Shown here: positions 35,871-45,065 of the stretch, piece after piece
Layout: every line of letters starts with the position of its first letter
How positions within the stretch are numbered: the first letter of the stretch is position 1
NCBI GenBank assembly: GCA_003576695.1
Contig: QOZQ01000010.1
Span: forward strand, 62,001 to 126,000
DNA: 64,000 bases
Direction of reading: 5' to 3'
Source of the DNA: Taklimakanibacter lacteus
GTDB lineage: Bacteria; Pseudomonadota; Alphaproteobacteria; Rhizobiales; Aestuariivirgaceae
Notes under the pieces: model-generated
The model's database searches: none
The model's input: the letters and a program-made list of their open reading frames with translations, nothing else
Told to the model about the DNA's origin: nothing
Translations under genes and position numbers: made by a program

Positions 35871-37052
35871 ATGGACGGACGTCTCCTCTGGCTGGCCGCC
35901 GGCGCTTTCTCCACGAGCCTCATGGCTTTTGTGTTCGCCGGGCTGCTGCCGCTGATTTCCGCGTCCAGCAATCTCACCATTCCCGAAGCCGGTCATCTGG
36001 TGACGGCCTATTCGCTTGCCTATGCGATCGGCACGCCGATTCTCGCCACGCTCACGGGCACGGCCGATCGCAAGCATGTTGTCGTCAGCGCGCTCATTCT
36101 GTTCCTCGTGGGTAACGCACTGGCGGCAACGAGCAATTCATTTGCCTTGCTGACTGCCGCGCAGATTGTCATGGGCGCAGCAGCGGGCCTCTATGCCTCC
36201 ACGGCCCAGGCGACAGCCGTGACGCTGGCGGGCGTTGAGCATCGGGCGAAGGCGGTCGCGACCGTCGTCGGCGGCACCACATTGGCCGTGGCATTCGGCG
36301 CGCCCATTGGCTCACTTATCGGCAATCTGGCGGGCTGGCGCGCGACATTCCTGTTCGTGGGCCTTATCGCTCTGCTTTGCGCCATTGTGCTCTCGCTGCG
36401 GCTGCCGCGCGGCCTCGCCGGCGTCAGGCTGACGCTTACTGAGCGCGTGCTGACGATCACGAAGCCCGGCATATTGCCGGCACTCATCGTGACCTTCCTC
36501 TATCTCACCGGTGGTTTCGTGGTGCTGTGCTATCTGGCGCCGCTGGCGACCGATGGCGCGGGTCTGTCCGTGACCGTCATTCCGGCGATGCTGCTGGCTT
36601 TCGGCATTGGCGCCGTGATCGGCAATTATGCGAGTGGTCAGCTGACCGACCGCCTCGGGGCGACGCGTGTCGTCGTCTTCTCATTGATTGCCTTCACCAT
36701 CATCTGCGTCGCGATCACGCTGATGCTCGAGCTCTTGCCTTCCGCCATCGCCGGCCCGCTCCTCATCGCCATCATGGTTCCGTGGGGCATCGTAGGCTGG
36801 ACCTTCCCGCCGGCACAGGCGAGCCGCATCGTGGCGCTGGCGCCGGGGATCACCTATCTGACGCTGCCGCTCAACATGTCCGCCATGTATTTCGGTGTGG
36901 CGGCTGGATCCTTGGTGGGTGGGCGGGCATTGACGATGGGGCCGGCTTCTCAACTTGGCATCATCGCCGCGGCATTTCCCCTCGTGGCGCTCCTGGTGCT
37001 CTTCGCCACGGCGCGGTTGCGCAAGCCGGCTCTTGCCGGACCTGGAGAATAA
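35871..37052 (+). CDS. MFS transporter
   Basis: A 393-residue, twelve-helix transporter of the major facilitator superfamily, AraJ/drug-efflux-like. Motif A-like loop is GTADRKHVVVSAL after helix 2, and a central GASxGPxxG-like stretch reads AFGAPIGSLIG. The ATG at 35871 is preceded by AAGGA; a TTG 18 bases upstream is in frame but overlaps the operator. It is divergent from an ArsR-type regulator that probably controls it. The substrate is unknown. Confidence 0.88.
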   Translation: MDGRLLWLAAGAFSTSLMAFVFAGLLPLISASSNLTIPEAGHLVTAYSLAYAIGTPILATLTGTADRKHVVVSALILFLVGNALAATSNSFALLTAAQIVMGAAAGLYASTAQATAVTLAGVEHRAKAVATVVGGTTLAVAFGAPIGSLIGNLAGWRATFLFVGLIALLCAIVLSLRLPRGLAGVRLTLTERVLTITKPGILPALIVTFLYLTGGFVVLCYLAPLATDGAGLSVTVIPAMLLAFGIGAVIGNYASGQLTDRLGATRVVVFSLIAFTIICVAITLMLELLPSAIAGPLLIAIMVPWGIVGWTFPPAQASRIVALAPGITYLTLPLNMSAMYFGVAAGSLVGGRALTMGPASQLGIIAAAFPLVALLVLFATARLRKPALAGPGE

Positions 37053-37128
37053 GGGCGTTTTCCTGTCATTAGCCCAGAAGGCAGGCGGGAATTGCGCTTG
37101 CCCGCAAACCCGGACATAAGCTTGCCCC

Positions 37129-37821
37129 ATGTCAGACCGCAAACGACCTGTGGGACCCATTGTCGATCCGCTGCCGCCGGGGCTGGCGCCCGACCTGCGC
37201 CCGCTCTTCGGCCGCTGGGTGAGGCTCGAGCCGGTTTCCGCCGATCAGCATGGTCGCGATCTCTATGACTCTTTCGCCTCGAGCGATCCTGAAGGAGCCG
37301 TCTGGACCTATATGGGCTATGGGCCTTTCGCCGATTTCGAGGCCTTCGTCGTCTGGCTTGCCAAGCAGGAAGAGAGCCGCGATCCCTGGTTCTATGCCTT
37401 CATCCGCCGCGACACCGGGAAAGCGGCCGGCATGGGCGCCTTCATGCGTCTCGACAAGGCCAATGGGGTGATCGAGATCGGCCATATCTGGATGTCACCG
37501 GCCCTGCAGAAGACGCGCGAGGCGACGGAAGCGATCTATCTCATGATGCGCCACTGCTTCGATGATCTGGGCGTGCGGCGTCTCGAGTGGAAATGCCATT
37601 CTCTCAATGCGCCGTCCCGCAAGGCGGCCGAGCGCTTTGGATTCATCTATGAGGGCATTTTCCGCCAGCATTACATCGTCAAGGGCCGCAACCGCGACAC
37701 CGCCTGGTATGCCATGATCGACAGCGAATGGCCGGCCATGATGGCGAGGTTCCAGGCCTGGCTGCGGGACGAGAATTTCGACGAAAAGGGGCGGCAGAAG
37801 AGCCCGTTGCTCCCCAAGTGA
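37129..37821 (+). CDS. GNAT family N-acetyltransferase, RimJ/RimL-like
   Basis: A 230-residue acetyltransferase. Central motifs IEIGHIWMSPALQKTREATEA and the later RLEWKCHSLNAPSRKAAERFGFIYEG are typical of RimL-like GNAT enzymes with a long N-terminal part. It acetylates an amino group of a protein or small molecule using acetyl-CoA. It lies between the MFS gene and gatC on the same strand, but the gap to gatC is 45 bases. Target not identifiable. Confidence 0.88.
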   Translation: MSDRKRPVGPIVDPLPPGLAPDLRPLFGRWVRLEPVSADQHGRDLYDSFASSDPEGAVWTYMGYGPFADFEAFVVWLAKQEESRDPWFYAFIRRDTGKAAGMGAFMRLDKANGVIEIGHIWMSPALQKTREATEAIYLMMRHCFDDLGVRRLEWKCHSLNAPSRKAAERFGFIYEGIFRQHYIVKGRNRDTAWYAMIDSEWPAMMARFQAWLRDENFDEKGRQKSPLLPK

Positions 37822-37866
37822 TCGGGTGTTATTGAGCGCCCCTGTTTCCGTAAAAAGAGCCTGAAA

Positions 37867-38154
37867 ATGTCGGTCGATCAGAAAACCGTGCGGCGTATTG
37901 CGCATCTGGCGCGTATCAAGGTGAGCGAGGCGGATGTGCCGCGCCTCGAAGGCGAGCTCAACTCGATCCTGCACTGGATCGAGCAGCTGAACGAGGTCAA
38001 TGTCGAAGGCGTCGAGCCTCTGACCTCGGTCGTCGCCATGAAGATGAAGAAGCGCGCCGATGTGGTGACCGATGGCAATTATCCGCAAGACGTGACCCGG
38101 AACGCGCCCGCCGCCGAAGACGAGTTCTTCATGGTCCCGAAAGTCGTTGAATAA
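37867..38154 (+). CDS. gatC: Aspartyl/glutamyl-tRNA amidotransferase subunit C
   Basis: A 95-residue protein with [30 protein letters not shown] and a C-terminal [12 protein letters not shown], the full GatC pattern. GatC is the small stabilising subunit of the GatCAB complex that converts Glu-tRNA(Gln) and Asp-tRNA(Asn). gatA starts 4 bases after its stop. Confidence 0.95.
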   Translation: MSVDQKTVRRIAHLARIKVSEADVPRLEGELNSILHWIEQLNEVNVEGVEPLTSVVAMKMKKRADVVTDGNYPQDVTRNAPAAEDEFFMVPKVVE

Positions 38155-38158
38155 GCCT

Positions 38159-39625
38159 ATGACCTCTCTCACCTCCCTCACCATCTCCGCCGCGCGTGAC
38201 GGCCTGAAGAAGAAATCCTTCTCCGCCCGCGAGCTGACCGATGCCTATCTGGGCGCCATGGAGAAAGCCCGCATCCTCAATGCCTATGTGGTCGAGACGC
38301 CGGACCAGGCGCGCGCCATGGCGGCGGCGTCCGATGCGCGCCTCGCCAAGGGCGAAGGCGGCAGCCTCGAAGGCATCCCGCTTGGCATCAAGGATCTCTT
38401 CGCCACCAAGGGTGTCCATACCCAGGCGGCGAGCCATGTGCTCGATGGCTTCAAGCCGACCTATGAATCGACCGTCACCAGCAATCTGTGGCGCGACGGC
38501 GCCGTCATGCTGGGCAAGCTCAATATGGACGAGTTCGCCATGGGCTCGTCCAACGAGACCAGCTATTACGGCAATGTGATCAATCCCTGGCGCCGCAGGA
38601 ATTCCAACGCGGCGCTGGTGCCGGGCGGCTCCTCCGGCGGCTCGGCCTCGGCCGTTGCCGCCCATATCTGCGCCGGCGCCACTGCCACCGATACCGGCGG
38701 CTCGATCCGCCAGCCCGCCGCCTTCACCGGCACGGTCGGCATCAAGCCCACCTATGGCCGTTGCTCGCGCTGGGGCGTCGTCGCTTTCGCGTCATCGCTG
38801 GACCAGGCAGGACCGATCGCGCGTGATGTGCGCGACGCGGCGATCCTGCTCAAGTCGATGGCAAGCGTCGACCCCAAGGATACGACCTCGGTCGATCACC
38901 CGGTGCCCGATTACGAGGCGGTCATCGGCAAGCCGATCAAGGGCCTGCGCGTCGGCATCCCGAGGGAATATCGGGTCGACGGCACGCCCGCCGAGATCGA
39001 TGCTTTGTGGGACAAGGGCGCCAAATGGTTGAAGGAGCAGGGGGCCGAGATCGTCGAGATCTCCTTGCCGCACACCAAATATGCGCTGCCCGCCTATTAC
39101 ATCGTGGCGCCGGCCGAGGCTTCCTCAAACCTCGCCCGCTATGACGGCGTGCGCTACGGCCTGCGCGTGCCGGGCGACGACATCGTTTCGATGTATGAGA
39201 ATACCCGCGCCGCGGGCTTCGGCCGCGAGGTGCAGCGGCGCGTGATGATCGGCACCTATGTGCTCTCGGCCGGCTATTACGATGCGTATTATGTGCGCGC
39301 CCAGAAGGTCCGCACACTGATCAAGCAGGATTTCGACAAGGCATGGGACAAGGTCGATGTGGTGCTGACGCCCGCGACCCCGAGCCCGGCTTTCGCGCCG
39401 GGCGAGATCACCGATCCGGTGCAGATGTATTTGAACGACATCTTCACGGTGACGGTGAACATGGCCGGCCTGCCGGGCATCTCGGTGCCGGGTGGCCTGT
39501 CGGAGCAGGGGCTCCCCATGGGGCTGCAGCTCATCGGCAAGCCTTTCGATGAGGGCACCTTGTTCCAGGTGGGCCATGCCATCGAGGAAGCGGCCGGCAA
39601 GTTCGAAGCGCCGAAATGGTGGTGA
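38159..39625 (+). CDS. gatA: Aspartyl/glutamyl-tRNA amidotransferase subunit A
   Basis: A 488-residue amidase-signature enzyme. The triad is visible: Lys78 in IPLGIKDLF, the cis-Ser in [13 protein letters not shown], and the nucleophile Ser in [28 protein letters not shown] is also typical of GatA. It releases ammonia from glutamine for the amidation done by GatB. The ATG at 38159 is used; a TTG 12 bases upstream overlaps gatC. gatB is not found downstream. Confidence 0.96.
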   Translation: MTSLTSLTISAARDGLKKKSFSARELTDAYLGAMEKARILNAYVVETPDQARAMAAASDARLAKGEGGSLEGIPLGIKDLFATKGVHTQAASHVLDGFKPTYESTVTSNLWRDGAVMLGKLNMDEFAMGSSNETSYYGNVINPWRRRNSNAALVPGGSSGGSASAVAAHICAGATATDTGGSIRQPAAFTGTVGIKPTYGRCSRWGVVAFASSLDQAGPIARDVRDAAILLKSMASVDPKDTTSVDHPVPDYEAVIGKPIKGLRVGIPREYRVDGTPAEIDALWDKGAKWLKEQGAEIVEISLPHTKYALPAYYIVAPAEASSNLARYDGVRYGLRVPGDDIVSMYENTRAAGFGREVQRRVMIGTYVLSAGYYDAYYVRAQKVRTLIKQDFDKAWDKVDVVLTPATPSPAFAPGEITDPVQMYLNDIFTVTVNMAGLPGISVPGGLSEQGLPMGLQLIGKPFDEGTLFQVGHAIEEAAGKFEAPKWW

Positions 39626-39733
39626 TCAGGCCGTGAGCCACATGCGCTCACCGGTCATCGGCATCCCTGCCGAGCGTCGACATCGACCAGGTGCGCTATT
39701 GCGAGACCAAAATAGCTGCGTAGCAGAAATCCA

Positions 39734-39774
39734 ACGCCATCACTTCAGGCCGAGCCGACCTGAAGTGATGGCGT
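39734..39774. terminator. Long hairpin between convergent gatA and lexA
   Basis: A 16-bp perfect stem (39734-39749 with 39759-39774; arms ACGCCATCACTTCAGG and its complement) with a 9-base loop. There is no T-run on either side. It sits in the 159-base gap between the ends of gatA and lexA, so it may stop transcription from both sides or be a dispersed palindrome. Confidence 0.55.
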
Positions 39775-39784
39775 GGAGTCGATC

Positions 39785-40492
39785 TCAGTATTTCCGGATG
39801 AGCCCGACGAGGCGTCCCTGCACATTGACCCGGTCGGGTCCGAAGATGCGCGTCTCATAGGCCGGATTGGCCGCCTCGAGCGCGATCGAGTCGCCCTTCT
39901 TGCGGATGCGCTTGAGGGTCGCTTCCTCATTGTCGACGAGCGCCACGACGATGTCGCCATTGGTGGCGCTGTCGCCTTTGCGGATGAGCACCGTGTCGCC
40001 GTCGAAGATGCCGGCATTGATCATCGAATCGCCCTTGACCTCGAGAGCGAAATGCTCGCCCGAGCCCAGCATCTCGGGCGGCACGGTGATGTTGTGCGAA
40101 TGATCCTGGATGGCCGAGATCGGCACGCCGGCGGCGATGCGGCCCATGACCGGCACGATGGCGGCACGCGGATTGCCGTTGCCGGCATGGGGGATCGGCT
40201 TCACCTTGCCGAGATTGCCTTCAATGACATTGGGGCTGAAGCCCGGGCGCTTGGCGGTCGACAGGCTGGGGCTGTGGGCGTCCGGCAGCTTCATGACCTC
40301 GAGCGCTCTGGCCCGGTTTGGCATGCGGCGCAGGAAGCCGCGTTCCTCGAGGGCGAGGATCAGCCGGTGAATGCCGGATTTGGACTGGAGGTTGAGCGCA
40401 TCCTTCATCTCCTCGAAAGAGGGTGATACCCCATCCTCCTTCAGGCGTTCATTGATGAAGAGGAGCAGTTCGAGTTGTTTGCGCGTCAGCAT
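39785..40492 (-). CDS. lexA: LexA repressor
   Basis: A 235-residue repressor-protease. The N-terminal winged helix spans about residues 1-65. The self-cleavage site is Ala121-Gly122 (RIAAGVP), and the catalytic dyad is Ser156 (EVKGDSM) and Lys194 (ATLKRI). It represses SOS genes and cleaves itself with RecA. Two GTTC-N7-GTTC boxes upstream show autoregulation. It is last in the leftward string after moeA but has its own promoter region. Confidence 0.95.
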   Translation of the reverse strand: MLTRKQLELLLFINERLKEDGVSPSFEEMKDALNLQSKSGIHRLILALEERGFLRRMPNRARALEVMKLPDAHSPSLSTAKRPGFSPNVIEGNLGKVKPIPHAGNGNPRAAIVPVMGRIAAGVPISAIQDHSHNITVPPEMLGSGEHFALEVKGDSMINAGIFDGDTVLIRKGDSATNGDIVVALVDNEEATLKRIRKKGDSIALEAANPAYETRIFGPDRVNVQGRLVGLIRKY

Positions 40493-40502
40493 GGCGTGAC
40501 CT

Positions 40503-40517
40503 GTTCAAAGAACGTTC
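40503..40517 (-). promoter_or_regulatory. LexA (SOS) box 1
   Basis: GTTCAAAGAACGTTC on the plus strand fits the alphaproteobacterial GTTC-N7-GTTC consensus exactly. It lies 11 bases upstream of the lexA start, so binding would block lexA expression. Confidence 0.9.
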
Positions 40518-40567
40518 CGGGGAAATTATCGAGTAAGATTCGGAACAAATCCTAAACGAAAATAGCC

Positions 40568-40582
40568 GTTCCCGTTTAGTTC
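40568..40582 (-). promoter_or_regulatory. LexA (SOS) box 2
   Basis: GTTCCCGTTTAGTTC is a second exact GTTC-N7-GTTC match, 76 bases upstream of the lexA start. Two boxes in the lexA promoter are compatible with tight autorepression. Confidence 0.85.
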
Positions 40583-40606
40583 GGCAAGCTTAAATTGGGC
40601 AGTCGT

Positions 40607-41815
40607 TCAAAAATCGAGCAGGATCACATCCACGAGGTCGCCCTCATGGGCTTGCGGCGCATGGGGAGGGCGGATGATGAGGCCCTGGGCCTCGGTCAAA
40701 GCGCGCTGCATCGAAGAATCCTGCAGCGGGAAGGAGGTGGCCCGGTAGCTGCCATCGGCTTCACGGGTGATTTGCGCCCGAAGATAATCCTGTCTTAGGT
40801 CGTTAGCCGGCAGCGGCGCGCCGAGCCGGGCCTTGACGGTATCGTCAGCATCGCCGGACTGGCCCAGAAGGGCAAAAATGAGGGGTTTGAGAAAAATCCG
40901 CGCGCAAACGAGCGCTGACACGGGATTTCCCGGCAGGCCCATAATCCGCCTCTTGCCGTCGCGGGCGAACATGAGCGGTTTCCCGGGCCTCAGCGCGATT
41001 TTCCAGAAATCGAGCCCTATGCCCTCTGCCTTGAGAGCAGCCTGCACCAGGTCATGATCCCCGACTGAGGCGCCACCGGTCGTCAGAAGGATATCTGCGC
41101 TCCGGGCTTTTCGAATGGCGCGGCAAATGGCGTTAATCCTGTCGGGGATAATCCCCAGATCGACCGGCTCGGCGCCAAAACGGCGCACAAAGGCCGAAAG
41201 CGCAAAACTGTTCGAGGAGACGATCTGGTCGGGTCTGGGCGATTGCCCGGGCCGAACCAGCTCGTCGCCGGTGGTGAAAATAGCCACCTTTGGCCGGCGG
41301 GTGACCGGAAGACGGGGCCAGTTCATCGCTGCGGCCAGCCCGATCTCGCGGGCTCCCAGCAAGGTTCCACGGCGAAGCAGGCTCTGGCCCTTCGCGAAGT
41401 CGAGCCCCTGGCGCCTGATATGCTGGCCCAGGCGCTGCGCCGGCACGTTGATGTTAACCTGACCGCCGCTGGCGTCGGCATTCTCCTGGATGACGACCGT
41501 ATCGGCCCCCTTGGGCACCGGCGCGCCGGTGAAGATGCGGACGGCTTCACCGGCCTTTACCGTCCCCCTGAAGCCGTGGCCGGCCGGCGCCATGCCGATG
41601 ACCTTGAGGCGTATGGGGGCCGTCCCGACATCGGCGAAGCGCACCGCATAGCCGTCCATGGCGGAAGCCGGGAAGGGCGGCTGGTTGCGCCGTGCCTTGA
41701 TGTCGGCGGCAAGCACCCGGCCGGCGCAGTGATGCAGGGGAACATCCTCGCGCGCCAGCGGCCTGGCGCCTTTCAGGATCTTTTCCTTGGCCTCGGTGAC
41801 CGGGATCAGGGCCAT
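40607..41815 (-). CDS. moeA: Molybdopterin molybdenumtransferase
   Basis: A 402-residue MoeA. It shows AMDGYAVRFADV near residue 57, the GDELVRPGQ segment, LTTGGASVGDHDLV, and GLPGNPVSALV. It inserts molybdate into adenylylated molybdopterin. The ATG at 41815 starts MALIPVTEA; longer starts overlap moaC. It begins 2 bases after the moaC stop. The trpC-moaC-moeA-lexA order is common in alphaproteobacteria. Confidence 0.95.
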   Translation of the reverse strand: MALIPVTEAKEKILKGARPLAREDVPLHHCAGRVLAADIKARRNQPPFPASAMDGYAVRFADVGTAPIRLKVIGMAPAGHGFRGTVKAGEAVRIFTGAPVPKGADTVVIQENADASGGQVNINVPAQRLGQHIRRQGLDFAKGQSLLRRGTLLGAREIGLAAAMNWPRLPVTRRPKVAIFTTGDELVRPGQSPRPDQIVSSNSFALSAFVRRFGAEPVDLGIIPDRINAICRAIRKARSADILLTTGGASVGDHDLVQAALKAEGIGLDFWKIALRPGKPLMFARDGKRRIMGLPGNPVSALVCARIFLKPLIFALLGQSGDADDTVKARLGAPLPANDLRQDYLRAQITREADGSYRATSFPLQDSSMQRALTEAQGLIIRPPHAPQAHEGDLVDVILLDF

Positions 41816-41817
41816 CG

Positions 41818-42294
41818 TCAGTCCGCTGAGTAATGTCCGGACTTGCCGCCGGATTTCTCGACGAGCCGGATATCGCCGATGCGCATGGCGCGGTCGGCCG
41901 ATTTGCACATGTCATAGATGGTGAGGCAGGCGACCGAGACGGCGGTGAGCGCCTCCATTTCGACGCCCGTCTTGCCTTCGACCTTCACGGTCGCCTCGAC
42001 CTCGATGGCGTTGGCCTTCACATCAGGTGTGAAATCGACCGTCACGCCCGAGATCAGCAGGGGATGACAGAGCGGGATGAGCTCATGCGTCTTCTTCGCC
42101 GCCATGATGCCGGCAATGCGGGCCGCCGCCAGCACATCGCCCTTCTTGGCGCGACCCTCGGTGATCATGCCGAGCGTCCCGGCCGTCATGGAGATCGTTC
42201 CCCGCGCGGTCGCGAGACGCGTCGTCACGTCCTTGGCCGAGACATCGACCATGCGGGCCTGGCCCTTTTCATCGAGATGGGTGAGCTTGCTCAT
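41818..42294 (-). CDS. moaC: Cyclic pyranopterin monophosphate synthase
   Basis: A 158-residue MoaC with the conserved stretch [23 protein letters not shown] and the following [24 protein letters not shown]. It makes cyclic pyranopterin phosphate in molybdenum cofactor synthesis. It overlaps trpC by 4 bases. Confidence 0.96.
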   Translation of the reverse strand: MSKLTHLDEKGQARMVDVSAKDVTTRLATARGTISMTAGTLGMITEGRAKKGDVLAAARIAGIMAAKKTHELIPLCHPLLISGVTVDFTPDVKANAIEVEATVKVEGKTGVEMEALTAVSVACLTIYDMCKSADRAMRIGDIRLVEKSGGKSGHYSAD

Positions 42295-43085
42295 GGCCGT
42301 GTCAGGATAGCACGGGTTGCCTGGGCGACATCGGCCTGGCGCATCAGGCTCTCGCCGATAAGAAAGGCATTGACGCCGACCTTGGCGAGCCTGGCGAGAT
42401 CGTCCGGCGTGAACAGGCCGCTTTCGCCGACGATGAGCCGGTCGCCGGGAACCATCGGCGCCAGTTTCTCGGTCGTCGCGAGCGTCGTCTCGAATGTGTG
42501 CAGGTTGCGGTTGTTGATGCCGATGAGCGGGGTCGAGAGCTTGAGCGCCCGCTCGAGTTCCTTTTCGTCATGCACTTCCGCCAGCACATCCATCCCCCAG
42601 TCGAAGGCGGCCGCTTCGAGCTCGCAGGCGAGGCCGTCATCGATCATTGCCATGATGAGGAGGATGCAGTCGGCACCCCAGGCGCGTGCTTCCGCCACCT
42701 GATAGGGATCGAGCATGAAATCCTTGCGCAAAGCGGGGAGCGCCGTGACCGCGCGCGCCGCCCCCAGATATTCAGGCGCCCCCTGGAAGGACGGCGTGTC
42801 GGTGAGGACGGAAAGACAGGCGGCTCCGCCATCCTCATAGGCCATGGCGAGTTGCGGCGGATTGAAATCGGATCGGATCAAGCCCTTGGAAGGGCTTGCC
42901 TTTTTGATTTCGGCAATGAGAGCCCATTCGCCTTTGGCGATTTTCGCATCGAGCGCCGCCTTGAAGCCGCGCACCGGCGGGGCATCGAGCGCCATGACGT
43001 CGAGCTCGCGCTCGGCGATCTCGGCCGTGGCCTTGGCGACCTCTTCGCGCTTATAGGCGGCGATCTTGTCGAGGATGGTCGGCAT
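42291..43085 (-). CDS. trpC: Indole-3-glycerol phosphate synthase
   Basis: A 264-residue TIM barrel. Motifs: [14 protein letters not shown] near residue 55, [32 protein letters not shown] and GESGL. It closes the indole ring in tryptophan synthesis. Start ATG at 43085; upstream codons run into a repeat. A 153-base gap holding a palindromic doublet separates it from trpD. Confidence 0.95.
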   Translation of the reverse strand: MPTILDKIAAYKREEVAKATAEIAERELDVMALDAPPVRGFKAALDAKIAKGEWALIAEIKKASPSKGLIRSDFNPPQLAMAYEDGGAACLSVLTDTPSFQGAPEYLGAARAVTALPALRKDFMLDPYQVAEARAWGADCILLIMAMIDDGLACELEAAAFDWGMDVLAEVHDEKELERALKLSTPLIGINNRNLHTFETTLATTEKLAPMVPGDRLIVGESGLFTPDDLARLAKVGVNAFLIGESLMRQADVAQATRAILTRP

Positions 43086-43114
43086 TAGATACTCCGCCCC
43101 ACGCTCTCTCTTAT

Positions 43115-43216
43115 CGTCATCCCGGCGAAAGCCGGGACCCATTCAATAAGCGCAATCCGCGCAGCGCTGTTCGAGTAGCACGAATTCAGGCGGCCCCGGC
43201 ATTCGCCGGGGTGACG
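43115..43216. repeat. REP-like palindromic doublet between trpC and trpD
   Basis: Two hairpins with 4-base loops, CCCGGC/GCCGGG (43121-43136) and CCCCGGC/GCCGGGG (43194-43211), face each other. The outer 12 bases of the element are inverted repeats with one mismatch (CGTCATCCCGGC and GCCGGGGTGACG). This matches the paired-REP layout. It lies inside the trp gene string. Confidence 0.7.
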
Positions 43217-43238
43217 GGTAAGGGTGGTATGAAATCGT

Positions 43239-44252
43239 TCAAGCATTCGACACTTTGACCAGTTTCTCGAGCACGCCGCGGGCGCCGCCGCCATCGATGG
43301 ATTTCTGCGCCTGCGCCACGCCCTCCTTGAGGTCCTTCGCCTTGCCGGCGACGAGGAGGGCCGCCCCGGCCGTCATCACCGCGGCATCGCGGAAGGCGCT
43401 CTTCTTGCCCTCCAGCACGCCTCTGAGCGCTTCGGCATTGTGGGCCGCATCGCCACCTTTGAGATCCTCCGCCGATGAGCGGGCAATGCCGACATCTTCC
43501 GGCTTGATCTCGGCAAGCGTCACCTTGCCGTCCTTCAATTCGGCGATCCAGGTCGTGCCTGAGGGCACGATTTCATCGAAGCCACCTTCGCCATGACAGA
43601 TCCAGACGCGCTCGGAGCCCAGATTGTTCAGCACATGGGCGAGGGGCTCGACCCAGGCCTTGGCGAAGACGCCGGTGACCTGGCGCTTGACGCCGGCCGG
43701 GTTGGAGAGGGGGCCCAGGAGATTGAAGATAGTCCGCGTGCCGAGTTCGACGCGCGACGGTCCCACATGCTTCATCGAGGCGTGATGCGCCGGCGCGAAC
43801 ATGAAGCCGCAACCTGCTTCCTTGATGCAGCGCCCGATCGCTTCCGGCGCGAGATCGATCTTGACGCCGAGTGCTGTCAGCACATCGGCGGAGCCCGATT
43901 TCGACGACAGCGCCCGGTTGCCGTGCTTGGCGATCTTGAGCCCGGCGCCGGCGGTGACGAAGGCGGCGCAGGTCGAGATATTGTAGGAGCCCGACGCATC
44001 GCCGCCGGTGCCGACAATATCGATCGCGTCCTTGGGCGCCTCGACCTTGGTCATCTTCTCGCGCATGATCTCGACGGCGCCGGTGATCTCGTCGACCGTT
44101 TCGCCGCGGACCCTGAGCGCCATGAGGAAGCCGCCGATCTGCGACGGCGTCGCTTCGCCCGACATCAGCACATCGAAGGCATCGCGCGCTTCGGCGCGCG
44201 TCAGCGCCTGGCCATTGGCGGCCTTGGCGATGAGAGGTTTGAGGTCTGCCAT
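43239..44252 (-). CDS. trpD: Anthranilate phosphoribosyltransferase
   Basis: A 337-residue enzyme with [16 protein letters not shown] (phosphoribosyl-pyrophosphate site), [15 protein letters not shown] and [15 protein letters not shown]-like motifs (here [17 protein letters not shown]). It joins anthranilate to PRPP. The ATG at 44252 overlaps the trpG stop by one base (TGATG). Confidence 0.95.
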   Translation of the reverse strand: MADLKPLIAKAANGQALTRAEARDAFDVLMSGEATPSQIGGFLMALRVRGETVDEITGAVEIMREKMTKVEAPKDAIDIVGTGGDASGSYNISTCAAFVTAGAGLKIAKHGNRALSSKSGSADVLTALGVKIDLAPEAIGRCIKEAGCGFMFAPAHHASMKHVGPSRVELGTRTIFNLLGPLSNPAGVKRQVTGVFAKAWVEPLAHVLNNLGSERVWICHGEGGFDEIVPSGTTWIAELKDGKVTLAEIKPEDVGIARSSAEDLKGGDAAHNAEALRGVLEGKKSAFRDAAVMTAGAALLVAGKAKDLKEGVAQAQKSIDGGGARGVLEKLVKVSNA

Positions 44253-44827
44253 CAGATTTCCCCCGTCTGTTCGAGGAAGTTCTTCAATAGAGCGTGGCCA
44301 TGCTCGGAGGCAATGCTTTCCGGATGGAACTGTACTCCATGGATCGGCTTGGTCTTGTGCTGCAGCCCCATGATGATGCCATCCTCCGTCTCCGCCGTGA
44401 TCTCGAGGCTTTCGGGCAGGGTCTCCCGCTCCACGATCAGCGAATGATAGCGCGTCGCGGCGAAATCGTCCGGGACCGAAGCGAAGATGCCTTTTGCCCC
44501 GTGATGGATGGCCGACATCTTGCCATGCATCAGCTTGGGCGCCCGGATCACCCTGCCGCCGAAGGCCTGGCCGATTGCCTGATGGCCGAGGCAGACGCCG
44601 AGGATCGGCACCTCGTCCTGCGCCTTGTCGATCAAATCCAGGCAGATGCCGGCTTCGTTGGGCGTGCAGGGCCCAGGCGACAGCACGATCGCCTTGGGCC
44701 TCGCCGAGAGAACCTGGCCGACGCTGATCTTGTCGTTGCGATGCACGACCGTCTCGGCGCCGAGATCGCCCAGGAAGTGATAGAGATTGAAGGTGAAGCT
44801 GTCGTAGTTGTCGATGAGGATGATCAT
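44252..44827 (-). CDS. trpG: Anthranilate synthase glutamine amidotransferase component
   Basis: A 191-residue class I glutaminase. Triad: Cys79 in LGVCLGHQ, His168 and Glu170 in VQFHPES. It feeds ammonia to TrpE. Separate trpE and trpG genes here contrast with the fused trpEG of some Rhizobiales. A 238-base gap with a palindromic element separates it from trpE. Confidence 0.95.
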   Translation of the reverse strand: MIILIDNYDSFTFNLYHFLGDLGAETVVHRNDKISVGQVLSARPKAIVLSPGPCTPNEAGICLDLIDKAQDEVPILGVCLGHQAIGQAFGGRVIRAPKLMHGKMSAIHHGAKGIFASVPDDFAATRYHSLIVERETLPESLEITAETEDGIIMGLQHKTKPIHGVQFHPESIASEHGHALLKNFLEQTGEI

Positions 44828-44852
44828 GATTGATGTCTCCTCTCACCGAATT

Positions 44853-45029
44853 TTCCCCTTCTCCCGCTTGCGGGAGAAGGTGGCCGACAGGCCGGATGAG
44901 GGTGTTGGTGCAGTGCGCTCACTGCGCGAGGATTAGCGCAGGGCAAGGCGTCTGAATGATCTTCGCAGGCGGAGAGAACACCCTCATCCGCCCGTTGGGC
45001 ACCTTCTCCCGCAAGCGGGAGAAGGGGAA
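44853..45029. repeat. 177-base palindromic MITE-like element between trpG and trpE
   Basis: The left and right ends (about 55 bases each) are near-perfect inverted copies. Each end carries the hairpin CTTCTCCCGCTTGCGGGAGAAG, starting TTCCCC at 44853 and ending GGGGAA at 45029, followed inward by GGATGAGGGTGTT-type sequence. The unique centre is about 65 bases. This kind of element is dispersed in Rhizobiales genomes. No coding capacity. Confidence 0.75.
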
Positions 45030-45065
45030 GCTCACACGGAGGTTGCATGTGGCGACGAGTGTTCA

